64,000 nucleotides of DNA from Apoda limacodes (GCA_946406115.1 OX291553.1:3787001-3851000); one strand, 5' to 3'. Shown: positions 11,795 to 25,055, counted from the first letter of the stretch. The notes: a model not told the origin generated them from the sequence alone. Numbers and translations are program-made.

Positions 11795-12549
11795 AAGCTA
11801 ACGACAATGGTTAAGGCTTCGTTTGATTACAAACAAGCATCCAAGTTTTAGTATGTATTTACTTGAAAGCCGTCTTTATTTTAACTTTAAATAAAGACTT
11901 AAAATTTTAAAGTGTCTCACAAGTCAGTGATCGCTTCCGATATTGAATCTATTCATCACTGAGACATCTTTGATTACCTATATCTTCTGTTTTCCATTAT
12001 GAAATAAAAATCTCGTTTCTATGTTCACATTAGAAGGGTTTCGCGATTTCCATTTTCTTGAAAAAATAATTCATTAGAATTCATTTTCCAAGAAGTTGAC
12101 AAGAAGAGAAATTGAAGTACGTCAAAGCAACAGGTGTTATTGATGTCATCATATAGCACTTCAACCTCATAATCAGAACGGGGCATCCGTGGGCGCGTAG
12201 ATCTGTTTCAACCCTCTAGCATACCTCTGGGTTAGTTTGAATACAACACATGCAACCCGCCTATTGATTTCCACTACAGCTATTTTTTTTTTAATGTATG
12301 GTCGGGCATAACTCCGTCATATATAGACGGATTTTCAAAATTCTTTTTTATTTAAGAGGGTATACTTCCGAGGTGGTCCCGTATTAATCTAGTGAATTTA
12401 AAACTTTTGGTCAAAAAAATTAATTGCTGGCAATTTGGAACTGTTGAAACGCCTTTTTTGTTGATGATTGTAAGATTTTGTTACAAGTATCAATGTTTAT
12501 GTTTATGGTGTACAAGAGAAAAAGGAATTATCGTCACTTAAAAGTAAAA
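11795..12549. other. Unidentified sequence
   Basis: AT-rich with no supported gene. A few phrases around 12300-12430 resemble degenerate repeats, but I cannot assign a family. Confidence 0.35.
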
Positions 12550-12758
12550 ACTTTTAACGAAAAAAACAACCTGATTCAAAAATATGCACTAAAAAGGTAA
12601 AAATAAATACTTATTTCCAAAATTCTGATCTGTATATATTTATAACACATAACACCAACTTCAAACTGTAATTCAGATCAGATTTTTGGAAAAAGATATT
12701 TATTTTTACCTTTTCAGTGCATATTTTTGAAGCCGGTTGTGTTTTTTGTTAAATTTTT
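12550..12758. mobile_element. Fold-back MITE
   Basis: Two arms of about 85 bp in inverted orientation (about 12550-12635 and 12675-12758) share CAAAAATATGCACT, AAAAGGTAAAAATAAATA and CTGATCTG, separated by a short spacer with AACACCAACTTCAAACTG. A half copy is at 2562. It has the structure of a non-autonomous inverted-repeat element and no coding capacity. Confidence 0.8.
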
Positions 12759-12826
12759 TTACCATAGACTTCACATTGTAAATTGTAATGTTTTGTTGAT
12801 TTCTGATAAAAGGATCCCAAATCCGG

Positions 12827-13027
12827 TTAGAGCATTGAACCATACACTTGCATGGCATTGGCGTCGCTAGCGGATCGAAGCATTGGCCCGTAAAGTGCAG
12901 TGCTTTGTAGTCCCGTTATACGACGGCATTGTTCGCTTATCGCTTCACGCCGCCGACTGTCACTGCCACGTCGGAAAATGGACTTTAGAAGCTTTGTACT
13001 GAAAAGGAACCTTTTCCGTTTTGTCAT
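12827..13027 (-). CDS. Possible coding exon, unidentified
   Basis: A 66-codon minus-strand frame starting MTKRKRFLFSTKLLKSIFRR, continuing with GSDSRRR and TGLQSTALYGPMLRSASDAN. The stretch is clearly GC-richer than both flanks and its composition is protein-like, unlike most chance frames here. A possible donor (AAGT-GTATGG) lies near the 3' end at about 12850, but it is not strong. I do not recognise the family. It could be a first coding exon of a minus-strand gene, or an old repeat. Confidence 0.25.
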   Translation of the reverse strand: MTKRKRFLFSTKLLKSIFRRGSDSRRREAISEQCRRITGLQSTALYGPMLRSASDANAMQVYGSML

Positions 13028-13160
13028 CGCGTTCTATGTGGAATAGTAAAAATACAAATATACAAATAATAATTTGTTACGTTTTATTTATTTTTTCTTT
13101 GTGAATTTTGAATACGAACTTAGATTTGGTAGTAACGTGTGTGTCTAAACTTTTAACTTA

Positions 13161-14883
13161 TAGTCCAGTCGATATCGCTTTCTATTCGGAAATATAAGTA
13201 TTCCGAAGTTAATGAAATTTTGGTATCTCATTAAGGGATGCTCTGGGGCGTAGAATGTAAGTATTTGATATTGAGGACCCTGTAAGTATTTGATATTGAA
13301 CCTTGAGGGGGGTGCAAAATACTTTAAAATTTTCGGTTTTATTTCAGTTTTTCGATTATATCTCCTAAACTAAGTATTCTATCTGTATTATGTCTTCCAG
13401 AAAGCTGTAGAATTTTGAATTTTCTACAAATTTCACTAGTCAAACGTATGTTTTGATTCAAAACTAACTGAGGTACAACAGATCAAAGTTTGAAAAAAAT
13501 TTCGTCATAAACGCGCCGCGTCTACAGAGAGTACGAAACAAAAAATATGTTTTTTTTTTAGTATTAAATATCAATTAAAAAAATTGAAAAAATTATGTTA
13601 TATTTTACACATTGAGAAGAATAAAGGTGCGTTTTGAAAATTCTTTTGAATTTATTGAACAAAAAAATAGGCATTTGTTTGCTTTTTTTTATACAACCAA
13701 GGTGGCAAACAAGCCTACGATCCGCCTGATGGTAAGCGGTCACCGTAGCCTACGGACGCTTTGCAACACCAGGGGTATAACTCGCTCGTTGCCGACCCTT
13801 CAAAAATCTAATAACTTCTTTCTTGAAGAACCCCATGCTGTAGTCCTTAGAGAAAATCTTGGCAGGGAGTCTATTCCACAACCCGAGCGTTCGCGTGTAC
13901 GCGACCATTTCGGTTTTAAAGTGTGATAATAAAGTCCCTGCCAAAGGCGAGCGGAGCGATGGTAGAAAGTAGCCGTGGGCATCATTTCGAACATCATTTT
14001 TGGACGTCAGCTTTACCTTGTCTTGCAAATGATCTCGGAACTGAACATCGCTGAAGATGTCAACACCAAGGATCCCAATGCTCTTGGAGATGGAGAGGGG
14101 AGTGTTCTGGATTTGTGAATGCACAGACTGGTGTCTTTGAAGGGTTGAATCGGACCAAGTTTATCCGTCCCCAGTCAGAGACCTTGGACACTGTGGTCTC
14201 GATTTGAGACATAAGTTCTCCGCGGTTTTCCTCCACAACGGAAAGAGGGATGTTTGCACGAACCGTGTTATAAGTGTCTCCAGTACTCTCATCTGCATAG
14301 CAATATATGATGTTGATGTCCAACATGTCATTGATATGCAGTAGAAACAGCGTAGGAGATAGCACAGAGCCTTGCGGGACACCAGCATTAATGTCCATGC
14401 TATCAGAGCAACTACCGTCAACTAAGGTTCGTATGCGTTTGCTGGACAAAAAGCTAGCCACCCATTTGCACAAACCCTCAGGCACTCCGTAGCACTTCGA
14501 AAGAAGACCCCGGTGCCAGACCCGATCGAACGCTTTCGCTATGGCCAGGCTGCATGCCAATCCCTCCCCCTGAATCTCATTGGGTAGTGCCCATTGGTGC
14601 GTTAGGTTTTGTTGTTCGGGCGGCTTATTCGAGCGAGTACTCCTTGCGCCCTCTCCTTAAACCTTTACCTGCTTCCATTGACAACAACATAAACATTTAA
14701 ATAATAGCTCTAAAAATGTTTCGCTTCTTGGAGCCCTTCTTATATACTTATAGAAACAGCAACTTAGCACAGGGGCCTCGAGGCCAAAAACTTAAGACTG
14801 TATACTCTAGAGTACCCCCAAATGACATGCCAAAATTTCATTAACTTCGGAATACTTTCCCTATATCTTACCGGACCGGACTA
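13161..14883. mobile_element. Long-inverted-repeat DNA element hosting a CR1 copy
   Basis: 13161-13265 and 14800-14883 are inverted copies. Both carry TAGTCC, then TATTCCGAAGTTAATGAAA, TTTTGG and a CATT segment. The outer ends TAGTCCAGTC and GACCGGACTA form the termini. The interior holds a CR1 LINE fragment on the minus strand (13690-14560) and AT-rich spacer. No transposase is recognised. The likely history is a non-autonomous inverted-repeat element into which CR1 inserted. Confidence 0.65.
13690..14560 (-). pseudogene. CR1-type LINE reverse transcriptase remnant, internally deleted
   Basis: Minus-strand frames give reverse-transcriptase blocks in order: AKAFDRVWHRGLL, NAGVPQGSVLSPTLFLLHIN, YADESTGD, SQIETT and VSDWGRINLVRFNPSKT. 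After a frameshift near 14130, IGILGVDIFSDVQFRDHL follows. It then jumps directly to the C-terminal part (GLWNRLPAKIF, MGFFKKEVIRFLKGRQRAS), so roughly 100 residues are missing near 13985. The catalytic YADD is YADE. The 3' tail (ACCGCTTACCATCAGGCGGA, TTGTTTGCCACC, A-run) ends at about 13690. Part of the ORF2 protein of a non-LTR retrotransposon, now inactive. Confidence 0.85.
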
Positions 14884-15084
14884 TTAGTCGAGTTTTTATA
14901 GTATACTTCCAAATGTCGAGATGTACGATTTAAACCAGTATTATCTATGTAAATTTACTGATTGTTATTCTGTTTTATATACAAAAATAACAATGAAACT
15001 GGATCTGACCTTCTAAAACGCCATATTCACCTCGATGTCTTTTCATGATAAGATTGTTTCTTAATTTTTAGCTTCAGCTTCGAA

Positions 15085-15353
15085 CAAGCTTTTCCCCGCG
15101 GTTCCACCCGCCTTAATTTCGGTTATTGCAATTTATGGTTCAAGCGTTCGTTTAAACTCGGTTATAGTTATTCCCGTGGGAACTTTAGAAGATTTTGGGA
15201 TAAAAACTATCCAATGTCCTTCCCCGGAAACTAACTATCTCCATACTAAATTTCAGCTAAATCGGTTCTGGGGTTTGAGAGTGAAGAGGTAACGACAGAC
15301 AGACAGACAGACAGACTGACAGAGTTACTTTCGCATTAATAATATTAGTATGA
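15085..15353 (-). mobile_element. Non-autonomous Helitron-like element
   Basis: On the minus strand it starts TCATACTAATATTATTAATG and ends with a GCGG/CCGC hairpin followed by AAAAGCTTG. This fits the Helitron plan of a TC start, a 3' hairpin and a CTRR-like end (here CTTG). The body contains AACCGATTTAGCTGAAATTT and TTTTTATCCC phrases common to Lepidopteran Helitrons, and a short (CAGA)n run at about 15295-15320. No coding capacity. Confidence 0.65.
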
Positions 15354-16418
15354 ACTAAACAAAACAAGAAGACGTTTAACAAACTACAACCAGACGACAC
15401 GATATATGCGACTTGTTTATTTTTATTTTATATATTTCGAGGTATATTTGAAATGTGCTAATTATATCCCACGTGGCTCTTTTCAAAAAGGAAGTCAATA
15501 TATTGAACTAAGTGTGACGTCACCATAGAGTTCGGTAACTGACTGAGCAATAGCCTTACAAAATTAACATCCTTTAAAAAGAGATAACGGTTAGGAGCAG
15601 AATCGTATAACTTTTATGTGGACATATACTTATTTTTACTAAATTTATTTATTTATTTTTATTTAATACTATTTGAGAACTATGAAACCGGCTTTCTTAC
15701 CTATATCATTTATATAGATGTACATTAAGGAAACAGGTAGTGTAGTTCATTAGCCAAAAGTACAATATGACCTAACGAAGTTCATAAGAATCAATGAAAT
15801 CGATTAAATATAATACAGAGGTACCATTATCAAATCAAAGAATACATTAGAAAAAATTCCATAAGGCGTTGCTTATTTTCTGTCTATAAATGGGTTATAT
15901 ACGTAGGTATACAAAAAATAAGTTAATATACTTTCGCATAGTGGCGGTTGTAAGGTTTCGCCACGGTCAACTGAAGCCCACAGCCTGTCGGATTAGAGCC
16001 ACTATCCTATTGCTTTACTTCTGTCCACCTCCTGCCTCAAGTTCGCCTTTCCGCGCTCCGCACCAATGACCGAGGCTCCGAATGGGTGCAGTACAAAGAA
16101 CTAAGACCTTCCTTTGAAATATAATGACTGTTGTGGTACCTTAATCAAGGTTAAATGATTTTGTATTTTTTTAGACAATTTAAAAACGTATATCTGCAGT
16201 GAATAAATGTCGAAGGTTAAAAGAATTCTTTACTAATGTTCATACTCTGGCTGCGGGTTTATTGTGCTGTTGACCTTTATTATTTATGACGTTGTACCGA
16301 AGTGAAAACCGAAATTCGAGTATAAAAACCAACCTTTGTATATCTTTGCATTTAAGACGTTGTTGCACTGGATATGCAATTCTCGCTTAACTGTGATGGT
16401 TATTTTAATCACTTTGTT
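15354..16418. other. Unidentified sequence
   Basis: No gene recognised. A GC-richer patch at 15950-16110 has no supportable product. A TGACGTCA-like site occurs near 15517. Confidence 0.35.
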
Positions 16419-16419
16419 G

Positions 16420-16630
16420 GCAGACACGCCTAGTGTTAAGTGCGGTCTTCGTAGCCCCTCCATAGACGCACGTAACACCAGGAGCATTGCTCGTGTTTTG
16501 TTGAACCTTTGAAATTCTAATCCTTCCTTCCTTAAGGAACCCCTTACAGAAGTCCCTAGGCAAAATTTCGACTGGAAGGATTGAGTCCACAACCTAAGCG
16601 TTCGCTGAAGGAAACTTCTCAAAAACAACA
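16420..16630 (-). pseudogene. CR1 C-terminal fragment
   Basis: On the minus strand, frames with frameshifts read through the CR1 C-terminal blocks (LRLW, then KGFLKEGRI and APGV equivalents), followed by a degraded 3' tail. It is more diverged than the copies at 13690 and 58157, so it is an older insertion. Confidence 0.65.
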
Positions 16631-18130
16631 TGACTATTTAGGTTCTAGGTCTAGGTCTAGGGCGTGCAGACGAATTCCCAGCGATTACCACGATTTATTT
16701 AAAACGCAAATCTTTCGTGATTTAAGATATTTTTTTTTTATTTTCTTATTACGTCATAGTTCACTCGTTTACGCAAGCACTTGACGCACTGTTGTCAATT
16801 GTTATTAATGACGGTGACGTGACGAGCTTTTACTTCAAAATCCGCTAGGCTGTTCAGTAATTTAAACTATCTATGGTTTTACATATCTCGTTTCAGCCAA
16901 GAAAATTGTCCTCGTAATTATGTGATAGATTGTCCTCTACAATATTTTTAATTGTATAAATTGCCGTCTTTGTTATGTCTATAACTTTTGTCCTATATAA
17001 TAATAATAATATTGTAGAAGTATATTCTAAATCTGATATTTTTTTTTAATGCTTCCAGCACCTTTTTTTTGATCATTTAAAAAATCTTGTTGCCAATTTT
17101 TGTAAGCCAAGCATGCAATTAAAGTTTATACTAAGTATTAAAGGCAATATTTGTTAAAAGTAGATGTGGTGCAAAACCCTATCTGAAAAAGGAAACCTAT
17201 TCCTTGATATGGTTATTGTTTTTAAAGTTAACCTTACATTTTTTATTCCTTAAAAAAATCACTAGCTTTGGCAATATTTTTGACGGGATAACTTTTTTTT
17301 TATTTTGTGATCTATTTTGATGATCTATAAAATCTTATTTGATATACATCCTTGCAGATTGTTGCAAAATATTTTTTCACCTTTAAAGTGTTTGTTACGT
17401 CTGATCAAAAGAAAAACAATTTTTATGGGTCACATTGTGACTACATCGCCAATGTGAAAAATACAATAGACTATAAAGTGTTTTTAAAATTAGACTTAAA
17501 AAAATAATAACTTTATGAGTATTTTATTCATATATTTGAGTCAATGCGATACCTTGTAAGCGAAGAGACATACGTTGATTTCTTTAACCTATCGATTTTA
17601 TACAAAGTCCAAGAAACTTGAAGCAGACATGAGTACATATTATTTTCGAGCGTAACCGAGATTGATAGATGGTTTAAATAATATTAAATTGTTTCAACTT
17701 TCAACTCATTCATATTACAAAAATTACCGTATTTATGGTGTGGGTACGTACGTGCCTGGCGTAATACCTACTTTTAATGCACAGTGAAATCGTTCCATTG
17801 TCACTTGCAAAGCATCATTATTCCATACAGACATTTGATGCAACTCTCATCTTTCAACTTGTGAGGTCCAGATCATTGTGATGTGTTGTCCTATCGTCAT
17901 AGACCATTGTGCGCTCAGCACCAAGGTCGACCTTATAAGTCTGACGTAGCTGCCGATGCTGAGACTTACCCTTAAAAGTGGCACGTGGATAATAAACCTG
18001 TATACCTTTAATGGTAATTACTTTTGAATTGGATAATCAATTATAGTTGTTCGTACTCTCTGACTAATTTCAAATGCTAAGTTGTTGAACGATAAATATA
18101 AACTAACAAGAAAAGCGATTGATTTTGGAG
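16631..18130. other. Unidentified AT-rich sequence
   Basis: Nothing supportable. Contains short A/T and AAT runs and no coding-like segment. Confidence 0.4.
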
Positions 18131-18540
18131 CCAAAGGGTATCCAAAGGGTAATTAGCGGAACTCTATTACTAAGACTCCGCTGTCCGTCCGTCCGTCCGT
18201 CCATCCGTCTGTCAGCAGGCTGTATCTCATGAAAACAGTTGAAATTTTCACAGAAGATGTATTTCTGTTGCCGCTATAACAACATACACAAAAAACAGAA
18301 TAAAATAAATATTTAAAGGGGCTCCAATACAACAAACGTGATTTTTTTTGCTTGTTTTTGTTCAATATTAATAACGGCAACAGGCAGACGCTTGAAATAT
18401 TCACAGAATATTTAGTTATATATTCACTTTAAAAATGAATAATTAAATTAAAAAAAAACAAACGTGATTTTTTTGCCGTTTTTATAGATACGTATGGAAC
18501 CCTTCGTGCGCGAGTCCAACTCACACTTGGCCGATTTTTC
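18131..18540 (+). repeat. ~400-bp dispersed repeat, copy 1
   Basis: Starts around CCAAAGGGTA, then ATTACTAAGACTCCGCTGTC, a (CCGT)n run, AGGCTGTATCTCATGAA, GTTGAAATTTTCACAGAAGA, ACAACAAACGTGATTTTTT and the end CCAACTCACACTTGGCCGAT. The same order of blocks occurs at 41371 and 46711, all on the plus strand. The superfamily is uncertain and there is no coding capacity. The family is common in Lepidopteran genomes. Confidence 0.8.
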
Positions 18541-19548
18541 TTTATAAAATAATTTATGTTCACAAACAGAGGACACTGATGATCGAGTTTTGATTCTGTA
18601 ATAAAAACCCGAATGTTTCTTTAAGAAAGGTAAACTTATAAGTTAACAATCGACCAAGTCAATTTTTTTACAGAAATATCAAATGGAATAAATGGAATAA
18701 TAGTTATGGGTAGGAAAACCATAATAGCTCGTGTACAGTCTCGTAGAATACTAATTGATTCGTTGCGTGTAACTTGATATGACCCGTAAAAGCTATGCAT
18801 GGTCATGCAAATTTATTTAACCACAATATTTTTATGGTTATAAAAACATGACCTTACACATAACTTAATTGTAATTGATTTAGATTTGTTTTTCTAGAAC
18901 TGACAAAATCCATCAAAATTTCACATTATTTTTCTGGTCTCATTATATTATGTATTGCTATCTCTGCTCACTCACTTCACACTTTCAATGACAACAATTC
19001 CTTGTTGATACTTTCTTGTTTGATAAAGGATTAATCTGTTTCTTCCTAATTTATAATACTTACGCACTTTTTGTATCAACAATCAAAATTGACCGCATAA
19101 CACAGTTTGCTATCTTTTACAAACGGAATTCTTGTCATATTTGCTCAAAACTGACGACTTATAAGTTCAGTGGTTGGCCTAGTGAAATAACTGTTAAAAC
19201 TTAATGTTAGGTTAACGATCTGCCGCAAAAATACGTTAGGTGATCTATGTAATGGATGTGTTTAGTTTTGTAGCCTTAACAGTTCCGGTTTAACAACTAA
19301 CTATACAATTTTACTAGAGGATTCATCATTGCTTGTATTATAATTTAAGAAAACTGCAATTAGTATACCACTTATCATGATGAGGTGGCGCTGTTTGGCG
19401 GCGAATCTCTTCTCTGACAGCAAGTCGAAGCCATTGTTCGATCAAAATGCTAATTTATTATATGCTAGTAAAATAATCGATATAATGCAATTATACCTGA
19501 TATCGTTTTAAGTCACTAGCTGTTGTTACAAGTGCGTTGTAATGGCGA
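18541..19548. other. Unidentified sequence
   Basis: No supported gene or repeat. Confidence 0.4.
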
Positions 19549-19705
19549 CAAACCAAACAAACTTGCAATTTTATAACCAAAATTCTTATTTGGTTAAATT
19601 CCAAACAATCCCACCGTATCCGGAATCTATCTATGTGCCAAGTATTTTAGAGCTAGCGGTTTGGGCTGTCTGTGATGAAATGTCAGTCGGCCAGTTAATT
19701 GAACC
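19549..19705 (+). repeat. Degenerate dispersed repeat fragment
   Basis: The phrase order TTTGGTTAAATTCCAAACAA, ATCTATGTGCCAAG, AGCGGTTTGGGCTGT, TGTCAGTCGGCC resembles the tail of a common Lepidopteran repeat. The related end GGCTGTGCATTGATAGTCAG appears at about 46683. The 70-codon open frame overlapping it (19542-19754) is therefore probably not a gene. Confidence 0.35.
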
Positions 19706-22700
19706 TCAAAAAGAACTCCAATACAAACTTTTATTCCCTATTATACCCTTTTAAGGGATGTGCTACCACTCTTCATACAACAGTCAGTTTGGGGTACCGG
19801 GCTATTCTCAACCTTTAGACAAAAGTGATTTTGCCAGAGTCTACTACGTGGGCTCAGTGCGAATTCGTGAACTTTCTACACGCTTTTTGAATCTCATCTC
19901 AAACGTATACATGGTTTTTTCACGATGTTTTCATTCACCAAAAAACTTTATGATGAATTTTTTAAGAATTGTTCCTTTTTACTACTACGTAATAAAATAA
20001 ACCTATGTTCTCTTGTTCGTAACATATACAGTAACGAGGCATCGTCTTTGCGTTGTTGATAAGTCATGGTTGGCGTTAATCAATCAGGTTCTCTCTATGT
20101 ATATAATAATATAGATTCCGTGCCGAATAGCAATAAATAATCTTCACTTTTCTTAGCACGACTATTTAATATTTTTCTTGAGGTTTGAATATAATTGGGT
20201 CCTGTCTTCGGCTTATTATCGTCATGCTTTATAGTGTCACCTATTATCTGATCTTGCTCATCGAAGATCAATGTTGTCTGACTCTTCGATTTATTATGTT
20301 CTCACTTTTGATTAACTTCTGAAATTTAGTAAAGTGCTATATTTATTCTTCCAAATGTGCGAAACATGATGTTGTATGCGGAATCTTCTATTAAATTCTA
20401 TGTAAATTTGCTGCAATTTGAACTCAATGTTACACTTGTTAGCTTAATTTTTTTATTAAACATATCTTTGTCGGGGTTTTTTCATTATTAATGTTAGGGA
20501 GGTTCTATGTATTGATGATTGCCTACCTACAATTGAGAATCCTTTTTCTGAATTTAACTTTTCATAAATGTTAAAGATTAATTGACAGAACATTAATTAT
20601 TCGCCTTGAAATCGATTGACAATGTCCCTACAATGCACTTTTAACGGAGATACTGATATAAAATTAAGCTACAATTTATTTGCCTTAATGTCTGATGCCA
20701 ACAGAAATTTATTGCCTATGCTTACTTGTCTTTATTTTGGGCAGTTGACCTCGAGGTGAATAAAATTGTAGCTCAAGGTTCCGTATGTCTGGCTTTAGGA
20801 GCCTTTTTACTTTTTTTTTATTTTTTACTTTTTAGCAAATTTAAAGTCGGATTAATGTTTTTGTTGAAAAAAATGTTTATTGTAAAGAAAAGTACGTTGC
20901 TAGAAACAATATACAATTCATCTTAGCTAAGACGCTAATATCTCGATTCTGAGAAACGCTATCAACACTTATCTATTGTCACTTTCATTATGCTCTTATA
21001 AAGTAGATCCCCGGAAGATCGTAACGTTAGCAAGCACACACTGTCCTTAACAAAAGATTTGGTTCATTGAATAACCCAGATGAATCTAAGATTTCAAATT
21101 TTGGGCTTTTAAAAGCAAAAATTAATCTTAGCACTATATAATAATATGTGGTGACGAGATACCTACTTTGCCGAATACGGATCAAAAGAAAATTTGCAAA
21201 AGTAATAAAAATAGACTTACATATTTATTGATACTTGTTAAACAGAATCTGTTATATAATATAGGTAATGTAGGTAAACTCGTAATTACAAAATAACAAT
21301 TGTGATATGATATCTATCACACATACGGTAAATGAAGAGGGTGTCTGTCCCGACATTATGATGTGGAGCTGTATCTAGCCTCTGGTTACCTTCTCGGGAT
21401 AGAAACGGTAAAGATGGGCCGTGGGCTCACACGTTGCTATGAGATATTAGTTTTATACTTTTAATATTTACTTTGTAACGATTTTAATATTTTTTTAAGA
21501 AAAATAACGTATTTAGAGACGTATAAAGTGTTATTTTTTGGTTTTAGAAAAAATAAAATGTATAGTTTTTAAAAATATCCTTTTACTGCACTAAAAAAAC
21601 AAAATAATTATCACACCAGAGGCCCTAACCAAGTGTGTTTATCGTGTACATAGAAACGTCGTTTGTAACATCAAATCTTACTAAATTATTTGCCTGTCTA
21701 TTTGGTCAAGTAATAACTTTGCTACGGTCACTACCATCATAATTGACACTGTGTAGTGGGTCTGGTTTTCTTGCCGTATGGCGTACTTAATGTTTGGAAG
21801 TGAAAGTCGAAATGAAGTAGATTAAAAGCTGCAAACATTGTATTGACATCACTACAGATTATTATAACCTACCATACCACATTCCTAGTGTTGTTTCATC
21901 CGCCATTGTTGGTCAAATGAGTACCTACTTTGCTATTGCGTTTCTATTCTTTTTATTACAGTCTGCTATTTTTACATTCAGGTCTTTGTCTTCAAAGTTT
22001 GCATGTAACTCATTATCTTCGATGTTGTTTGTTTATAATTTATAAATTATGTAAGGGGTATAGGTAATCTTCTTCAACTTCGGTGTTACGTACGCACCGC
22101 ACAATTTGGAATGAAAATGGGATTGCCCATTTCAATTATTTAGCAATATTGACTTACCTACTTTTAATACTTTCATTGTCATACATCATATCTTTACATG
22201 GTTCTAACCCAAGTTTTTTACTTCTGTTATGTGCACAAGCACGAATCAAATAATCGAGATTTTTTTTTACATGACGTTTATCGTCTCTTGAACATAAATT
22301 GATTCGACCTTCTATGTTTATATGATGGCTATCGTTGCTTATTTTTAAAAACAAACATAGCCGTATCTTTATACACGCTCGTAAGCATAAATAAATTCGC
22401 GCATATCTTGTTAACCTAGGTATTGGTCATATATCTTTTTTATTACTTTCTTTATACTCAAAAGATATGTATATATTTGTCATGTTTTAAAAATAGAACA
22501 TCACATTTTACTAGTTGTAAAGCGCAGACCTACCTACATAAATACCATTTGAGTCTGTGGATAATCATAAATATAAACGTGATGTATACAAGCCCACCTT
22601 ACGCGTTAGCAAACCTTTGTCGCCATTTCCACTGCGTCAACACGGGCAATTATTTCCATATTTGTTGAGGCAAGGCTTGCTGGATTAGCAACGCAAACAC

Positions 22701-23157
22701 GAGAATGGGTGGATAATGCATGTTACGTTGTAGATTTAGCCGTTTTATCGCATTCTATAGAGTCATTAGTTGTTATGTTTATTGTAGGACATTTACTAGT
22801 TCTATGAACTGTTATCAAATTGTTAAAGCTAACATACTTCGTTATATTATCACATGTAATAACTATATGTGGTTTTATAAGATCAATCTTAAATATTTCA
22901 TATACAAATTTTGTGACCCATTTTTTTTTTTTGGACGATTTTTTAAATTGTATACGCTTGCGTCACCGTTTTTATGAGTGACCAAAGAGTGACCATAGTA
23001 AATTGCATTCTAAATTCTGTTATCACATGGACAAGTTTGTGTCCGCAAATGCTTTCTTATTATTATTGTATTAGGTTGATAAAACTTTTTTAATCTGGAT
23101 AAATAAATTGAAAGTCAGTTTTGGTGTCGGTTTTGGTTCACATTAAATGTCGAACAA
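19706..23157. other. Long unidentified region
   Basis: About 3.4 kb of AT-rich DNA. I see no coding exon, RNA gene or repeat with a partner in this window. Open frames of 60-85 codons (for example 19758-20000, 20726-20926, 22423-22668, 22720-22977) are T-rich with no recognisable motifs. Confidence 0.35.
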
Positions 23158-23332
23158 AAAATACTAAATACCTGAGTAACTCGATAGTTTTGTTCCGATG
23201 TCGATATCACTATCGATACTTTTGTTATACGTATAGTACCTTTTATACTCGTGTGTACATTATTGATGCTTTTGCTTCGATGTCTGTCTCTACTGTGAAC
23301 TATATAGCGCTGTGTGATATGTCAGAGAACGA
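23158..23332. repeat. Dispersed repeat, inverted partner of 26653
   Basis: The reverse complement matches 26653-26815 almost continuously: GAGTTACTCAGGTATT, AACAAAAGTATCGATAGTG, AAGCAAAAGCATCAATA, CAGTAGAGACAGACATCGA. It contains TATCGATA-type motifs and ACTCGATA/TTTTGTTCCGATG phrases that also occur at the hAT terminus at 63425, so it may be a short hAT-derived element. Confidence 0.75.
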
Positions 23333-25055
23333 CAGATGTTTCCGAACTTCGCATTTATAAATTAGTATGTAAGAATGGATTACCTATTAGTTTAACTAAT
23401 GACATCGAATTTTAAAATAATATAAATTAAATCATTAATTGGCAACATAATACTAACTAATATTTATGTGTTGATGATTATATCTTAAGGAAGTAAGTAC
23501 TAACTTTTTTATGGATAAAAGTATTAGTCACGATTATCAAACTACGGTAAAAAAACCAACTTTTCTTTAAAATTTTGCCTTTTATTGTTTGCTTCATGAT
23601 TTTTATGCTTTGGGTGAAATTTTCAAGTTATTTGTATTACCTATATTAGTATCTATTTTAATATTTGCCTCGCCCGACCATCGACCTATGGGTCAAGTCA
23701 GTCAACCAGGTTCTTATATATAGTGTAGGCAAATATGGTGTTTTCAATATCATATAGGCTGTCCACAGGATGTATGTCCAGCCACTGGTTAACCTCTTCT
23801 GAGGATTGTTATCCTAAAGATATGCATATTTCGTTCACATTTAAAAAGAACATTACATATCTGCACTATAATGTAATACATGATTATATTTAAGTATTAA
23901 GTGTCTATTGAAGGTGTGGTTCTGCAATGTAAGAGACCATGAGCGGCTTTGCTCATTGTTCATTCACTCATTGAATGGCAATGATATCATTGGACTGTCC
24001 GACAATGGGCCGATGCAACCATAAATAAAGCTTTTTATAGGAATCAAACCATTTTATGGGGCGGACTTTAAACCTAATTGATTTACAGTTCCATACAAAC
24101 TTGTTGGCGGCTGGCCTTGTACTTTCAAACCCAATTTTATTGAATCGACTTTGGAAAAGTAACGTTAGGTAACTTTAGCAACTTTATTGCTTCGTAATAA
24201 AGTTTAATCATCTTTAATCGTGTTTTAAAGTCCGAGGCCAACTGCCAAGAAGTTTGCTTGGAACTGTTACTTGTAACGTAAGTGTTATACTATTTTATAA
24301 GTGTATTATTGTGTCATTTACGTAGGCGATGTTGGTGTCACTTGTGTCGGTTAAGCTCTTTCATATCTCCGGCTACGGTGTACGATAAAACTGACCGTAC
24401 CTAGCCTAGCATAACGTGGTCTAACACTATATAGAATATTATTACGTGTACCGCACCCAGCCTGCATTGGTGGCAGACTAGCTCATAATAACTAACTGGT
24501 GATTAGAGAGACAATGACTTTAAAATCCTATACGTAATAATCACGAAGCCGTATCGAAATAACTGACGTGTATTTATTATTTTGTTGTAACTTAAAGCTA
24601 TTTGACAATACACTCTAGGCCACAACTGAATATGCTTTTAACTAAGTGAGTCATCAACTATAAGAAGCGGTAAGCCCAACCACAAAATTATGTTCTCTAG
24701 GTCTTTGTTAACACGTTCGTGTAATTTAGTTGAGTATGGTATGTTACAATACTGAATGTGGTTTGGTGAGTTGTTGTGATGCAATTTACACATTTGCCAT
24801 TTACATCAGCCGTGTAGGTGTACCATTTAGGTATTTATGGTAATATAGTTATTTTCTTACGTGCTTATGTATATTAGTTTTTTTTATTTTCGAGGAACTT
24901 ACAAAAATATCCAAGTGTGATGACAAAAATCAGCGTTATAATATTTTTAATTTTAATGACACTTAATATCTACTCGGTTTCAGTTTCAACACTTTGTTCA
25001 TGATCTTTTACTATTATACCTATTAGTACTTCATATTCGTAGGTATATTACTTAT
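23333..25055. other. Unidentified sequence
   Basis: No supported gene or repeat. Confidence 0.4.

Noticed and set aside
19542..20000. Two consecutive plus-strand frames of 70 and 80 codons
   Set aside because: The first overlaps a degenerate dispersed repeat; the second has no motif and T-rich codons.
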